64,000 nt of DNA, taken from contig PKRE01000004.1 in the NCBI GenBank assembly GCA_017577615.1, positions 186,001 through 250,000 on the forward strand, written 5' to 3'. Positions 15,910 through 23,868 of the stretch are shown one piece after another; position 1 is the stretch's first letter, and each line of letters begins with the position of its first letter. The stretch comes from Gammaproteobacteria bacterium (GTDB lineage: Bacteria; Pseudomonadota; Gammaproteobacteria; Steroidobacterales; Steroidobacteraceae). The position numbers and the translations under genes are program-made. The notes under the pieces are model-generated. The model made no database searches. It was not told the DNA's origin and was given only the letters and a program-made list of their open reading frames with translations.

Positions 15910-18771
15910 ATGCATAGACTTCTTCTGATCGTTCTCGCCTTCGTTGTCACAAACACGCTTGCCGCCGAGCAAGTGTCGGCGCCGGTCGTTTCGGTGCCGG
16001 AGGTCGAGGACTCGCGCTGGACGCGGACGATCGAGCGTGTCGCCAGTGGAGTCGTGACCATTCAGGTCGATCTGACGCGCGCCTTCGATACCGAGTGGAA
16101 CATGTCGAGCCAAGCCACGGGATTCGTGGTCGACGCGAAACGCGGTCTGATCTTGACCAACCGCCACGTCGTGACGCCCGGCCCAGTCACGGCCCAAGCG
16201 GTGTTCTTGAACCGTGAGGAAGTCAAGCTCTATCCGGTGTACCGCGATCCGATCCACGACTTTGGTTTCTATCGTTACGACCCTTCACAGCTGCGTTTCA
16301 TCAAGCCGACCGAGCTCAAGCTCTACCCAGAAGGCGCTCAGGTCGGGCGCGAGATCCGTGTCATCGGCAACGATGCCGGCGAGCAGCTCTCCATCCTGGC
16401 CGGCACGCTGGCGCGCTTGGATCGCGAAGCGCCGAAGTATGGCTTGGGCAAGTACAACGACTTCAACACTTTCTATTATCAGGCAGCATCGAGCACCTCA
16501 GGCGGCTCATCAGGCTCGCCAGTCATTGACATTGAGGGCCGGGTGGTCGCCTTGAATGCAGGAGGAAGTACGACCGCCGCGTCCAGCTTTTATCTGCCGC
16601 TGCACCGCGTGGAGCGAGCCCTGCGGCTCATCCAAGCCGGCAAGCCAGTGACACGCGGAACATTGCAGACCGTGTTCCGCTACACGCCGTTCGACGAGCT
16701 GCGGCGCCTGGGCTTGCGAGAACAAACCGAGAGCGAGGTGCGCAAGCGCTTTCCGCGCAGCACAGGCATGCTCGTCGTGTCCGAGGTTCAGCGCGGCTCG
16801 CCGGCCGAGACGATCATCGAGCCGGGCGATATCCTCGTGCGCTTGAATGGCGAGCTCACTGTCGATTTCGATGGCCTGGCGACAGTGCTCGACGAGAGCG
16901 TGGGCGAGACGGTGACGTTGACGCTCGAGCGCGGCGGCACCGTCCTCGAGCGCCAGCTTACCGTGCAGGACCTGCACGAGATCATGCCCGATGCCTACCT
17001 GCAGTTCGGCGATGCCGTGGTCCACGACCTCTCGTGGCAGCAGGCGCGTCACATGAACGTGCCGATCAGCGGCGTCTACGTCGCCAATCCTGGTTATGTC
17101 TTCGGCGCGGCAGCCGTGCCCCGCGGCGCGGTCATCACAGAGGTCGACGGCAAACCGATCGCGAATCTCGAAGCGTTCGAAGCCGTCGTGCGTCATTTGA
17201 AGGATGGTGAGCGAGTCACCGTTCGTTATTTCACGATCGACGACCCGAAAACGGCGCAATGGCGCGTCGTTCGCATGGACCGACGCTGGTTTCCAGCAGC
17301 GACCTGCCGTAGGGACGATCAGCTGGGTACGTGGCCGTGTGTTGCCTGGACGGAGGACGGCGTCGCAGCCCCACCGGAGCCGGCGACGACTACGCTGGCA
17401 AAGACGAGCGATCCACTCGTTGCGCGCGTCGCACCGTCGCTCGTCATGGTGCACTTCGACATGCCGTACTCCGTGTCGGGTATCACCGATCGTCACTACT
17501 ACGGCACGGGATTGATTGTCGATGCACAGCGAGGCCTGGTCGCAGTCGACCGTAACACGGTGCCGGTTCCGCTCGGCGATGTGCGTTTGACGTTTGCAGG
17601 CACGATCGAAGTGCCGGGACGCGTCGAGTATGTGCACCCGCTACACAACCTTGCAATGGTCTCTTACGACCCGAAGCTGATCGGTGCGACGCCCGTGCGC
17701 TCTGCGACGCTCAAGCCGGTCGAGCTCATCTCAGGAGAGACAGTGTGGGTCTTGGGACTGAGCGCCGACGGCAAAGTCCAATCGCGGCAGGCGACGGTCG
17801 CCTCTGTGGATCCGGTGCTATATCCGCTGTCGCGCACGCTGCGGTTCCGTGAGGCAAACCTCGAGACAGTCAGTCTCGTGAACGGTCCGACCGACTACGA
17901 TGGCGTGATCGTGAGCAAGAATGGCGACGTCGTCGCCACGTGGTCCAGCTTCGCGTACGAGACCGGACGCGACGTCGCCCAGGAGAACCGCGGCATTCCC
18001 GCTGAGCTCGTCGTCGAGATGTTGCAGGTCGTGCGTGAGGGTCGTCTGCTGTATTCGCTCGAGGCGGAACTCGCGCCGATACCGCTTTATGCGGCACGCA
18101 AGCTGGGGCTGTCGCCCGAGTGGGTAGCGCGCATCGCCGAGCACAGCCCCGACCGTCGGCAAGTGCTGAGCGTAACCCGCCTCGTGGGCGGCTCGCCTGC
18201 GGATCGGCTCCTGCGTTCCGGGGATGTCATTCTTTCGATCGACGGCAAGATCGTGAATCGATTCCGCGAAGTGGAGCGCGCCGTGCAGAAGCCGACCGTC
18301 AAGGTCGTGGTATTGCGCAATCGTCAGGAGCAGGCGATCGAAGTGCCCACCGTCGCGCTCGGCGGCTCCGAGCTCGATCGCATCGTCGTGTGGGCCGGGG
18401 CAGTGTTGCAGGCGCCGCACCGTGCGCTCTCGGCGCAGCGCGGGATCGAGCCGACGGGCGTCTTCGTCGCCTACTTTTCGTACGGTTCGCCAGCCTCGCG
18501 ATATCAACTCTGGGCGGGACGACGCATCGTGGAGGTCGACGGTCAGCCCACGCCGGATCTGGATGCGTTCATGCGCGCGGTTGTGGGGCGCGAGGACAAC
18601 AGCTCGGTACGGCTGCGCACGGTGACGTGGAACGGCTCGATCGAGGTCATTACACTCAAGCTCGACAATCAATACTGGCCGACCTACGAGCTTAGACGAA
18701 CGCCGGAAGGCTGGAAGCGTTATGGGCCCGGTGCCTCGCAGGAAGCGAGCCCGCAAGTCAGCAGCCTGTAA
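15910..18771 (+). CDS. Double HtrA-type PDZ serine protease (Nma111-like)
   Basis: Predicted exported protein of 953 residues with signal peptide LLLIVLAFVVTNTLAAEQ. The first trypsin-like domain keeps the triad: His in LTNRHVV (about residue 84), Asp in HDFGFYRYD (about 116), Ser in GGSSGSPVID (about 200), followed by PDZ segments (GSPAETIIEPGDILVRLNGE). A second protease-like half (about 510-730) has lost the triad: LVAVDRNTV replaces the His motif and no GNSGG equivalent is present; PDZ segments follow (GSPADRLLRSGDVILSIDGK). This two-half plan is that of yeast Nma111 and its bacterial relatives. Its role is probably periplasmic quality control. Confidence 0.87.
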   Translation: MHRLLLIVLAFVVTNTLAAEQVSAPVVSVPEVEDSRWTRTIERVASGVVTIQVDLTRAFDTEWNMSSQATGFVVDAKRGLILTNRHVVTPGPVTAQAVFLNREEVKLYPVYRDPIHDFGFYRYDPSQLRFIKPTELKLYPEGAQVGREIRVIGNDAGEQLSILAGTLARLDREAPKYGLGKYNDFNTFYYQAASSTSGGSSGSPVIDIEGRVVALNAGGSTTAASSFYLPLHRVERALRLIQAGKPVTRGTLQTVFRYTPFDELRRLGLREQTESEVRKRFPRSTGMLVVSEVQRGSPAETIIEPGDILVRLNGELTVDFDGLATVLDESVGETVTLTLERGGTVLERQLTVQDLHEIMPDAYLQFGDAVVHDLSWQQARHMNVPISGVYVANPGYVFGAAAVPRGAVITEVDGKPIANLEAFEAVVRHLKDGERVTVRYFTIDDPKTAQWRVVRMDRRWFPAATCRRDDQLGTWPCVAWTEDGVAAPPEPATTTLAKTSDPLVARVAPSLVMVHFDMPYSVSGITDRHYYGTGLIVDAQRGLVAVDRNTVPVPLGDVRLTFAGTIEVPGRVEYVHPLHNLAMVSYDPKLIGATPVRSATLKPVELISGETVWVLGLSADGKVQSRQATVASVDPVLYPLSRTLRFREANLETVSLVNGPTDYDGVIVSKNGDVVATWSSFAYETGRDVAQENRGIPAELVVEMLQVVREGRLLYSLEAELAPIPLYAARKLGLSPEWVARIAEHSPDRRQVLSVTRLVGGSPADRLLRSGDVILSIDGKIVNRFREVERAVQKPTVKVVVLRNRQEQAIEVPTVALGGSELDRIVVWAGAVLQAPHRALSAQRGIEPTGVFVAYFSYGSPASRYQLWAGRRIVEVDGQPTPDLDAFMRAVVGREDNSSVRLRTVTWNGSIEVITLKLDNQYWPTYELRRTPEGWKRYGPGASQEASPQVSSL

Positions 18772-18893
18772 GCGTGGCATACCGTCAAGCGTGCCGCCCT
18801 GACAGAGGTCTACGGCGTCAGCGTTTCTCGCATGTGACAACACTGGGAAGCAGGTACGCCGCGTCTGCGGCGAGCGCCTGCTATGATTGTTGA

Positions 18894-19931
18894 ATGGCCA
18901 TTGCGCGGCTGCCACAGCAACAGATTCTGGAAGCGGTCGAAGCGCTGCGGGCGGGCGAGCTCGTGGCGTTTCCCACGGAAACGGTCTACGGATTGGGCGC
19001 GAATGCGAACGATCCGGAAGCCGTACGCAAAATTTTCAAAGTCAAAGGACGTCCCGCCACGCACCCGCTGATCGTGCACATCGATCACCCGCGTTATCTG
19101 CATCGCTGGGTGCGTGAGCTGTCGCCGGAAGGTCAGAAGCTCGCGGAAGCATTCTGGCCGGGACCGCTCACGCTGGTGGCCAAACGGGCGCCTGCGGTCA
19201 GCGACGTCATCACCGGCGGGCAGGATACTGTGGCTGTCCGAGTGCCGAACCATCCCGTCGCCCTGCAGCTGCTGCACGCATTCGGCGGCGGCATTGCGGC
19301 GCCGTCCGCCAATCGCTACGGGCGAGTCAGTCCGACGCGTGCCGAGCATGTCCGCGAGGAATTCGAAGACGAGGTGAAGATCATCCTCGATGGCGGAGAG
19401 TGCAAGGTCGGCCTCGAGTCGACGATCGTGTCGTGCGTGGACGAAGTGCCGCGCGTGCTCCGTCCTGGCAGCATCAGCCTCTCACAGTTGCGCGCCGTGT
19501 GCCCGTCCGTCCAGATGGGGCCGAATCCAAATGCACCGCGTGTGCCGGGCAGCACCAGTCGTCATTACTCCCCCACGACGCCGGTCAACGTCGTGCCCAG
19601 CCGCCGGCTCGAGCAGGTTGTGAGCGAGTTCACCAGCAAGGGCGAGAAGGTGGCTGTGCTCGCGCTACGCCCCCCGGCGACCACGAATCCGTACATGACC
19701 TGGATCAACGCCGGGATGCGGCCAGATCATTACTCGCGACATCTCTATGCGAACCTGCGCACGCTCGACAAGGCGGGTGCGAAGATCCTGCTCGTCGAGG
19801 AAGTGCCACCAGGGGAGAAGTGGGACGCGGCGCGCGACCGATTGCGTCGTGCCGCGTCGGCAGAGAACATCGTCACCTACGACCAGGACATCGCGGCGTG
19901 GGTGGCAGACTTCGGCGAGGACGCGCCTTAA
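18894..19931 (+). CDS. sua5: L-threonylcarbamoyladenylate synthase, Sua5 type
   Basis: Makes threonylcarbamoyl-AMP for the tRNA t6A37 modification. The 345 residues comprise a YrdC-like catalytic domain (about 1-210: AFPTETVYGLGANA, KVKGRPATHPLIVH, and the PSANRYGRVSPT nucleotide motif) followed by a C-terminal Sua5 domain (GSTSRHYSPTTPV linker onward). It is longer than the single-domain TsaC of E. coli. No partner genes tsaB, tsaD or tsaE are present here. Confidence 0.94.
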   Translation: MAIARLPQQQILEAVEALRAGELVAFPTETVYGLGANANDPEAVRKIFKVKGRPATHPLIVHIDHPRYLHRWVRELSPEGQKLAEAFWPGPLTLVAKRAPAVSDVITGGQDTVAVRVPNHPVALQLLHAFGGGIAAPSANRYGRVSPTRAEHVREEFEDEVKIILDGGECKVGLESTIVSCVDEVPRVLRPGSISLSQLRAVCPSVQMGPNPNAPRVPGSTSRHYSPTTPVNVVPSRRLEQVVSEFTSKGEKVAVLALRPPATTNPYMTWINAGMRPDHYSRHLYANLRTLDKAGAKILLVEEVPPGEKWDAARDRLRRAASAENIVTYDQDIAAWVADFGEDAP

Positions 19932-19959
19932 GCACCGCTCGTGGTTCGCGGCACGACCC

Positions 19960-20389
19960 GATCGTGCGATCGGCAGGGACCGTCCTCTCGCGCGCCCACG
20001 CGCGCAGCTCTTCAATCTTTTCCGACATGAGGATCGACAGGGGACGTGTGGAGCGGATTGCCTGCAGCACGTGTCTGACGTTCGGCGCTTCGCCGTCGCA
20101 ACGACGAATACCTTGGTGCGCTTCTCGGCCCCAGCCATGTGAGGAATGTGCTGAGCGAGCGTTGCGAAGTGCCGCCGTCACCGTCGCCCGTGGCGACGCC
20201 TTTTGCGTCGCAGACCGTCGGCGACGGTCCACTGGAAGACCGGCGTGTGTTCGTTTCTGGTCAGCTGGCGTGTGAGCGTGAGGATCAGGTCGATCGCACG
20301 CGGCTCGTCGTGCTTCTCGATCAAGATCAGCGGCACTCGGTATGGAGCAGCGCCGCCAAATCGCGCTGCGAGTCGATGGAGCTGGGCAT
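19960..20389 (-). pseudogene. Remnant of a Ycf46-like AAA ATPase
   Basis: Scattered fragments of one AAA+ protein in order on the minus strand but in different frames: SSIDSQRDLAALLHTE (from ATG 20389), then VPLILIEKHDEPRA and PVFQWTVADGLRR after a frameshift, then LSTFLTWL, then AEKRTKVFVVATA, then IRSTRPLSILMSEKIEELRA and WARERTVPAD. These match the N-terminal, sensor-1 and C-terminal regions of the bacterial Ycf46-type ATPase family. The Walker A/B core is gone: only about 60 bases separate the WTVADGL and FLTWL segments, and about 100 residues are missing after ATA. No original stop remains. I conclude it is a decayed gene, not sequencing noise, because several deletions are involved. Confidence 0.72.
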
Positions 20390-20394
20390 GCGGA

Positions 20395-20431
20395 AAATCC
20401 TTGTTCTTGTTTCGAAATCCTTGCTCTTGTC
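20395..20431. repeat. Imperfect 20-bp tandem repeat
   Basis: AAATCCTTGTTCTTGTT (20395-20411) recurs as AAATCCTTGCTCTTGTC (20415-20431) with two substitutions and a 20-base period. It lies just upstream of the start of the AAA ATPase remnant. No function is evident. Confidence 0.4.
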
Positions 20432-20528
20432 TTGGGAATGCTAACGTTCGGCAGCGGGTCGCTGCCTGCTTCTGTGATCGACCCCGCCGTTTCGCACGGC
20501 ACGCATCCGGCGACCCTAGCCGCAGTGC

Positions 20529-20556
20529 TTGCATCGCGCCGCATTTTTGCTAGAGT
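20529..20556 (+). promoter_or_regulatory. Candidate promoter for ornithine decarboxylase
   Basis: TTGCAT (20529-20534), 16-base spacer, TAGAGT (20551-20556) on the plus strand, giving a leader of about 140 bases before the gene start. The leader is unusually long and I found no recognised riboswitch in it. Confidence 0.45.
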
Positions 20557-20701
20557 GCGCGCGCCTGTGTAAGAGAGCACCCAGAGGTATTGCGAAAGCT
20601 GCAGGTGCCGCTCGACCAGTACTCGGTGACAGTGCTCGAGCTTTCGAGCGCTTTCGTTGGTTGGTTAAGTGTCAGCAGCTTTTGTCTGAGGTGCCCGACA
20701 G

Positions 20702-21937
20702 GTGTTGCCACACGCTAAGCATTCCCCCGCAACCTCTTCTCCCCACGCGTTCGATTCGACGGTGCTCACTGAAGCGCAGATCCGCGCGCTCGTGGCGCGC
20801 TTCGGCTCTCCGTTGCTGGTTCTCGATTGCGAGCAGGTGCGTCGGCAGTATCGGACGCTCAAGGCAGCGCTCCCGAACGTCGATCTTCATTACGCTTTGA
20901 AGCCGCTGCCGCATCCAGCCGTCGTTGCGACGCTGCGGGACGAGGGGGCGTATTTCGATCTGGCGACAACCGGAGAGGTCGACCTCGTCAAAGCGCAGGG
21001 CGTTGCGCCGGAGCGTTGCATTCACACCCACCCGATCAAGCGGGACAGCGACATCCGCGACGCGCTCAGATTCGGCGTGACGACGTTCGTTGCCGATAAT
21101 CCGGACGAGATCCGCAAGTTCGTGCGCTATCGCAAGCGCGCTGAGCTGCTGATCCGTGTTTCGTTCCGCAGCCCCAACGCAGTCGTCGATCTATCGAAGA
21201 AATTCGGTTGCGAGCCGCAGGCCGTGCTGGGGTTGATCGAGCTTGCGCGTCGGCTCGGGATTCGCGTGCGTGGCTTGTCTTTCCATGTGGGCTCGCAGAC
21301 GACCGATCCTGCGAAGTACGTAGAAGCGATCCACGCCTGCAATGACCTCATCGCCGAAGCGCTGCTGGCCGGGCTACCTGCGCTCGATGTACTCGACATC
21401 GGTGGTGGCTTCCCCGTGTCGTACGGCGAAGACGTGATGCCGATCGAGGAGTTCTGCGCGCCGATCCGTGCGGCGCTCGCGAAAGTACCTGCGCACGTAC
21501 GCATCATTGCCGAGCCAGGCCGTTTCATTGCAGCCCCAGCGGCGATTGCTGTTGCCACCGTGATGGGCAGGGCAAAGCGAGACGGGCGTTGGTGGTACTA
21601 CCTGGATGATGGTCTGTACGGCTCGTACAGCGGACAGCTGTTCGACCACGCGAAATATCCGGTCGCCGCGCTGCGTCGAGAGGGCAAGCTGTATCCGAGC
21701 GTGTTGGCTGGCCCCACGTGCGATTCGATCGACGTCGTCGACGATACGATCGAGCTGCCGGAGCTCGAGATCGGCGATCTCATCGTCGGGCGCATGATGG
21801 GCGCTTACACCTGGGCGAGCGCGACCGATTTCAACTTCTTCAAGCGGGCAAGGGTGGTCGTCATGAACGAGCGCCCGGACGCGCAGCGCATCGTGCGCCT
21901 GCAGCGTAAGTCGGTCGGACGCAGGAGCGCTGCCTAG
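20702..21937 (+). CDS. Ornithine decarboxylase, alanine-racemase fold
   Basis: PLP decarboxylase (fold type III, eukaryote-like ODC) of 411 residues, likely giving putrescine. PLP lysine in LHYALKPLPHPAVV; SFHVGSQTTDP, DIGGGFPVSYG and EPGRFIAAPA bind PLP; the second active-site motif is GPTCDSIDVVD. Lysine could be an alternative substrate. The start is taken as GTG 20702; no ATG occurs before the conserved LTEAQIRALVARFGSPLLV region. Downstream is a ComB-family phosphatase. Confidence 0.88.
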   Translation: MLPHAKHSPATSSPHAFDSTVLTEAQIRALVARFGSPLLVLDCEQVRRQYRTLKAALPNVDLHYALKPLPHPAVVATLRDEGAYFDLATTGEVDLVKAQGVAPERCIHTHPIKRDSDIRDALRFGVTTFVADNPDEIRKFVRYRKRAELLIRVSFRSPNAVVDLSKKFGCEPQAVLGLIELARRLGIRVRGLSFHVGSQTTDPAKYVEAIHACNDLIAEALLAGLPALDVLDIGGGFPVSYGEDVMPIEEFCAPIRAALAKVPAHVRIIAEPGRFIAAPAAIAVATVMGRAKRDGRWWYYLDDGLYGSYSGQLFDHAKYPVAALRREGKLYPSVLAGPTCDSIDVVDDTIELPELEIGDLIVGRMMGAYTWASATDFNFFKRARVVVMNERPDAQRIVRLQRKSVGRRSAA

Positions 21938-21982
21938 GAGGCGGTAGGCGTAGGTGCGGCGCGCGTAGCGCCCGCGTTACCG

Positions 21983-22016
21983 GCAGCCCAGCGTCCAGGG
22001 CCCAGAGCCCGGTTCC
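21983..22016. repeat. Dispersed GC-rich intergenic repeat (copy 1, inverted)
   Basis: Reads AGCGTCCAGGGCCCAGAGCC on the plus strand; its complement GGCTCTGGGCCCTGGACGCT resembles GGGCT-TGGGCTC elements at 30714, 51876, 58561 and 63390. It is found only between genes. See the finding on these repeats. Confidence 0.4.
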
Positions 22017-22028
22017 CGAACAACACCC

Positions 22029-22739
22029 ATGCTCATCCACGTGTCGGACTTCGTTGCAGGTGCACGGGCGGCGCGCGGTGTCGCGGTCGTCATCGATGTC
22101 TTTCGCGCCTTCTCGCTCGCCGCTTACGCGATGTCGCGAGGCGCCGCCCGGATCGTGCCTGTTGCGGATGTGCAGACTGCTTACGCGCTCAAGCGCCAGC
22201 ATCCCGATTGGCTGCTCGTCGGTGAGCGGCACGCGCGCCCGTTGCCGGGCTTCGATTGCGGCAATTCCCCAGCGCAGCTGGAAGCATTCGATCTGCACGG
22301 CCGTACGCTCATCCACACGACGCACGCAGGAACCCAGGGCCTCGTCAACGCCACCGGGGCGGAAGAGGTGCTCACAGGCGCGCTCGTGAACGCAGGGGCG
22401 ATCGTCCGCTACCTGCGTGCCCGGAATCCCGAGGAAGTGACGCTCGTGCGGATGGGACACGAGGCGCGTGAGCGTTGCGAGGAGGACGATCTTTGCGCCG
22501 AGCTTCTGATTGCGCGACTGGAAAACCGCCCGTTCGACGTTGCAACGATTCGCGCGCGCCTTCGGAGCGCGCCCAGCGCCAGGAAATTTTTCGATCCTGC
22601 TTGCGACTGGGCACCAGCCAAGGATTTCGAGCTGTGCACGGCCGTCGACGCGCTGGATTTCGTGCTGACGCTGGATAGGCAGGCAAGTCCTCCGAGCTTG
22701 TACCGTGTCGACGTGCTCGACGCCGGTGATCGATCGTAG
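22029..22739 (+). CDS. 2-phosphosulfolactate phosphatase family (ComB) protein
   Basis: Magnesium-dependent acid phosphatase family, 236 residues. Motifs: VVIDVFRAFSLAAYAMSRGA near residues 18-37, LVGERHARPLPGFDCGNSP, and THAGTQGLVNATGAEEVL. In methanogens the family makes sulfolactate for coenzyme M; in ordinary bacteria that pathway is absent and the substrate is unknown. It follows ornithine decarboxylase at 91 bases. Confidence 0.85.
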   Translation: MLIHVSDFVAGARAARGVAVVIDVFRAFSLAAYAMSRGAARIVPVADVQTAYALKRQHPDWLLVGERHARPLPGFDCGNSPAQLEAFDLHGRTLIHTTHAGTQGLVNATGAEEVLTGALVNAGAIVRYLRARNPEEVTLVRMGHEARERCEEDDLCAELLIARLENRPFDVATIRARLRSAPSARKFFDPACDWAPAKDFELCTAVDALDFVLTLDRQASPPSLYRVDVLDAGDRS

Positions 22740-22763
22740 TCTCCATGTGACAGCGACGTTGTC

Positions 22764-23111
22764 ATGGACTCGCCGGTTCTACGCACCATCGTGTTATTGA
22801 CGCTCTCGAACGTCTTCATGACGTTCGCCTGGTATGCGCACCTGAAACATCTCAATCAGAAGCCTTGGCTGGTGGCGGCGCTCGTAAGCTGGGGCATTGC
22901 CTTGTTCGAGTACCTATTGCAGGTACCCGCCAACCGCATCGGCTATACGGCGCTCACGTTGCCGCAGCTCAAAATATTGCAAGAAGTGATCACGCTGACG
23001 GTGTTTGTGCCGTTCGTGGTGCTTTACATGCGCCAGCCTCTCAAGCTCGATTACTTATGGGCGGCGCTGTGCATGTTGGGCGCTGTTTACTTCATTTTCA
23101 GACAACCCTGA
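22764..23111 (+). CDS. DMT-like small membrane protein (DUF486 family)
   Basis: Inner-membrane protein of 115 residues with four predicted helices, e.g. TIVLLTLSNVFMTFAWYAHL and the C-terminal LWAALCMLGAVYFIFRQ. The internal FEYLLQVPANRIGY segment is characteristic of the DUF486/DMT family. Transport role unproven. It lies 24 bases after the ComB-like gene, so they may be co-transcribed. Confidence 0.85.
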   Translation: MDSPVLRTIVLLTLSNVFMTFAWYAHLKHLNQKPWLVAALVSWGIALFEYLLQVPANRIGYTALTLPQLKILQEVITLTVFVPFVVLYMRQPLKLDYLWAALCMLGAVYFIFRQP

Positions 23112-23230
23112 TCGCCACGCCGGCGATGACTTGCCAACGTGCCTGAGTTGCCGATGCCGGCTACGACTACCTATCGGCCCGACGACACCTTCCTGTCTGG
23201 CACGCAACAAAGGCCGTTTGACTATGCACT

Positions 23231-23258
23231 GTTTACAGGCGGCGGTCCGTATGTAAAC
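23231..23258. repeat. Inverted repeat upstream of the TfoX-like gene
   Basis: GTTTACA (23231-23237) and TGTAAAC (23252-23258) are perfect reverse complements, 14 bases apart. The 299-base gap 23112-23410 holds no gene I can support; this repeat is its only clear structure and could be an operator. No hairpin terminator is apparent. Confidence 0.35.
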
Positions 23259-23410
23259 TCGGATGCCTGGCGCAGGCTTCTATCCTTTCTGGCCAGACGA
23301 AAAAAAGAAATAGTCGAGCGATACAGTCGGGAGGCATGTCGAATTGCCTCCGATGCAACACGTGCGCAGCCGAGCGCCGATGTGTGTCTACGTAGGGGAG
23401 AGTGGCTCGA

Positions 23411-23860
23411 ATGCGGGCGAAATCGAGCTTGGCAAGTTACGTCACCGAGCAGCTGTCCTTCTTGGGCCGGATCTCGAATCGTGCCATTTTCGGAGGAATC
23501 GGCGTCTTCGTCGATGATCGCTTGCTGGGTATCGTCATCAACGAGCAACTCTATTTGCACACGAGCGAGAGCAACATAAATGATTATGTGTCTCGGGGGA
23601 TGGAGCAATTCAAGCCCTATCCCAATGCATTCGATTTGACGACTGATCACCATCGCGTGCCGCAGGACGTCATCGACGATCCCGAGCAATTGAAAGAATG
23701 GGGCCGACGCGCCCTGTTGTCGTCGATACAGGCAGCCAAGGCCAAGCAGCTTGCTGGCATCGAGCGGGCGCGCCAGCTCAAGCGTGCGAAAAAGGAGGCC
23801 GAGCGGGCCGCGCAGCAAGAGCAACAGAGGCAGAAGCAGAACAAGAAGCGCTCGCCTTAG
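23411..23860 (+). CDS. TfoX/Sxy N-terminal domain protein
   Basis: Protein of 149 residues. Residues 1-100 match the TfoX N-terminal domain (SYVTEQLSFLGRISNRAIFG, IGVFVDDRLLGIVINEQLYL, YDIFDPEQLKE-like PEQLKEWGRRALLSS). The tail from about residue 105 is a basic, Lys/Arg/Gln-rich coiled coil (RAKKEAERAAQQEQQRQKQ) ending KKRSP. The TfoX C-terminal domain is absent. ATG 23411 is preferred to GTG 23402 because GGGGAG at 23395-23400 is well spaced only for the ATG. Sxy/TfoX proteins regulate competence; a role here is unproven. Confidence 0.83.
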   Translation: MRAKSSLASYVTEQLSFLGRISNRAIFGGIGVFVDDRLLGIVINEQLYLHTSESNINDYVSRGMEQFKPYPNAFDLTTDHHRVPQDVIDDPEQLKEWGRRALLSSIQAAKAKQLAGIERARQLKRAKKEAERAAQQEQQRQKQNKKRSP

Positions 23861-23868
23861 CAGGCGTT

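Noticed and set aside
16510..17637. Open frame of 375 codons on the minus strand inside the double protease gene
   Set aside because: Opposes a gene with a clear catalytic triad and PDZ domains; composition is His/Arg-rich as in shadows.
20560..20700. Riboswitch or attenuator in the ornithine decarboxylase leader
   Set aside because: No conserved aptamer element recognised; only a long plain leader.
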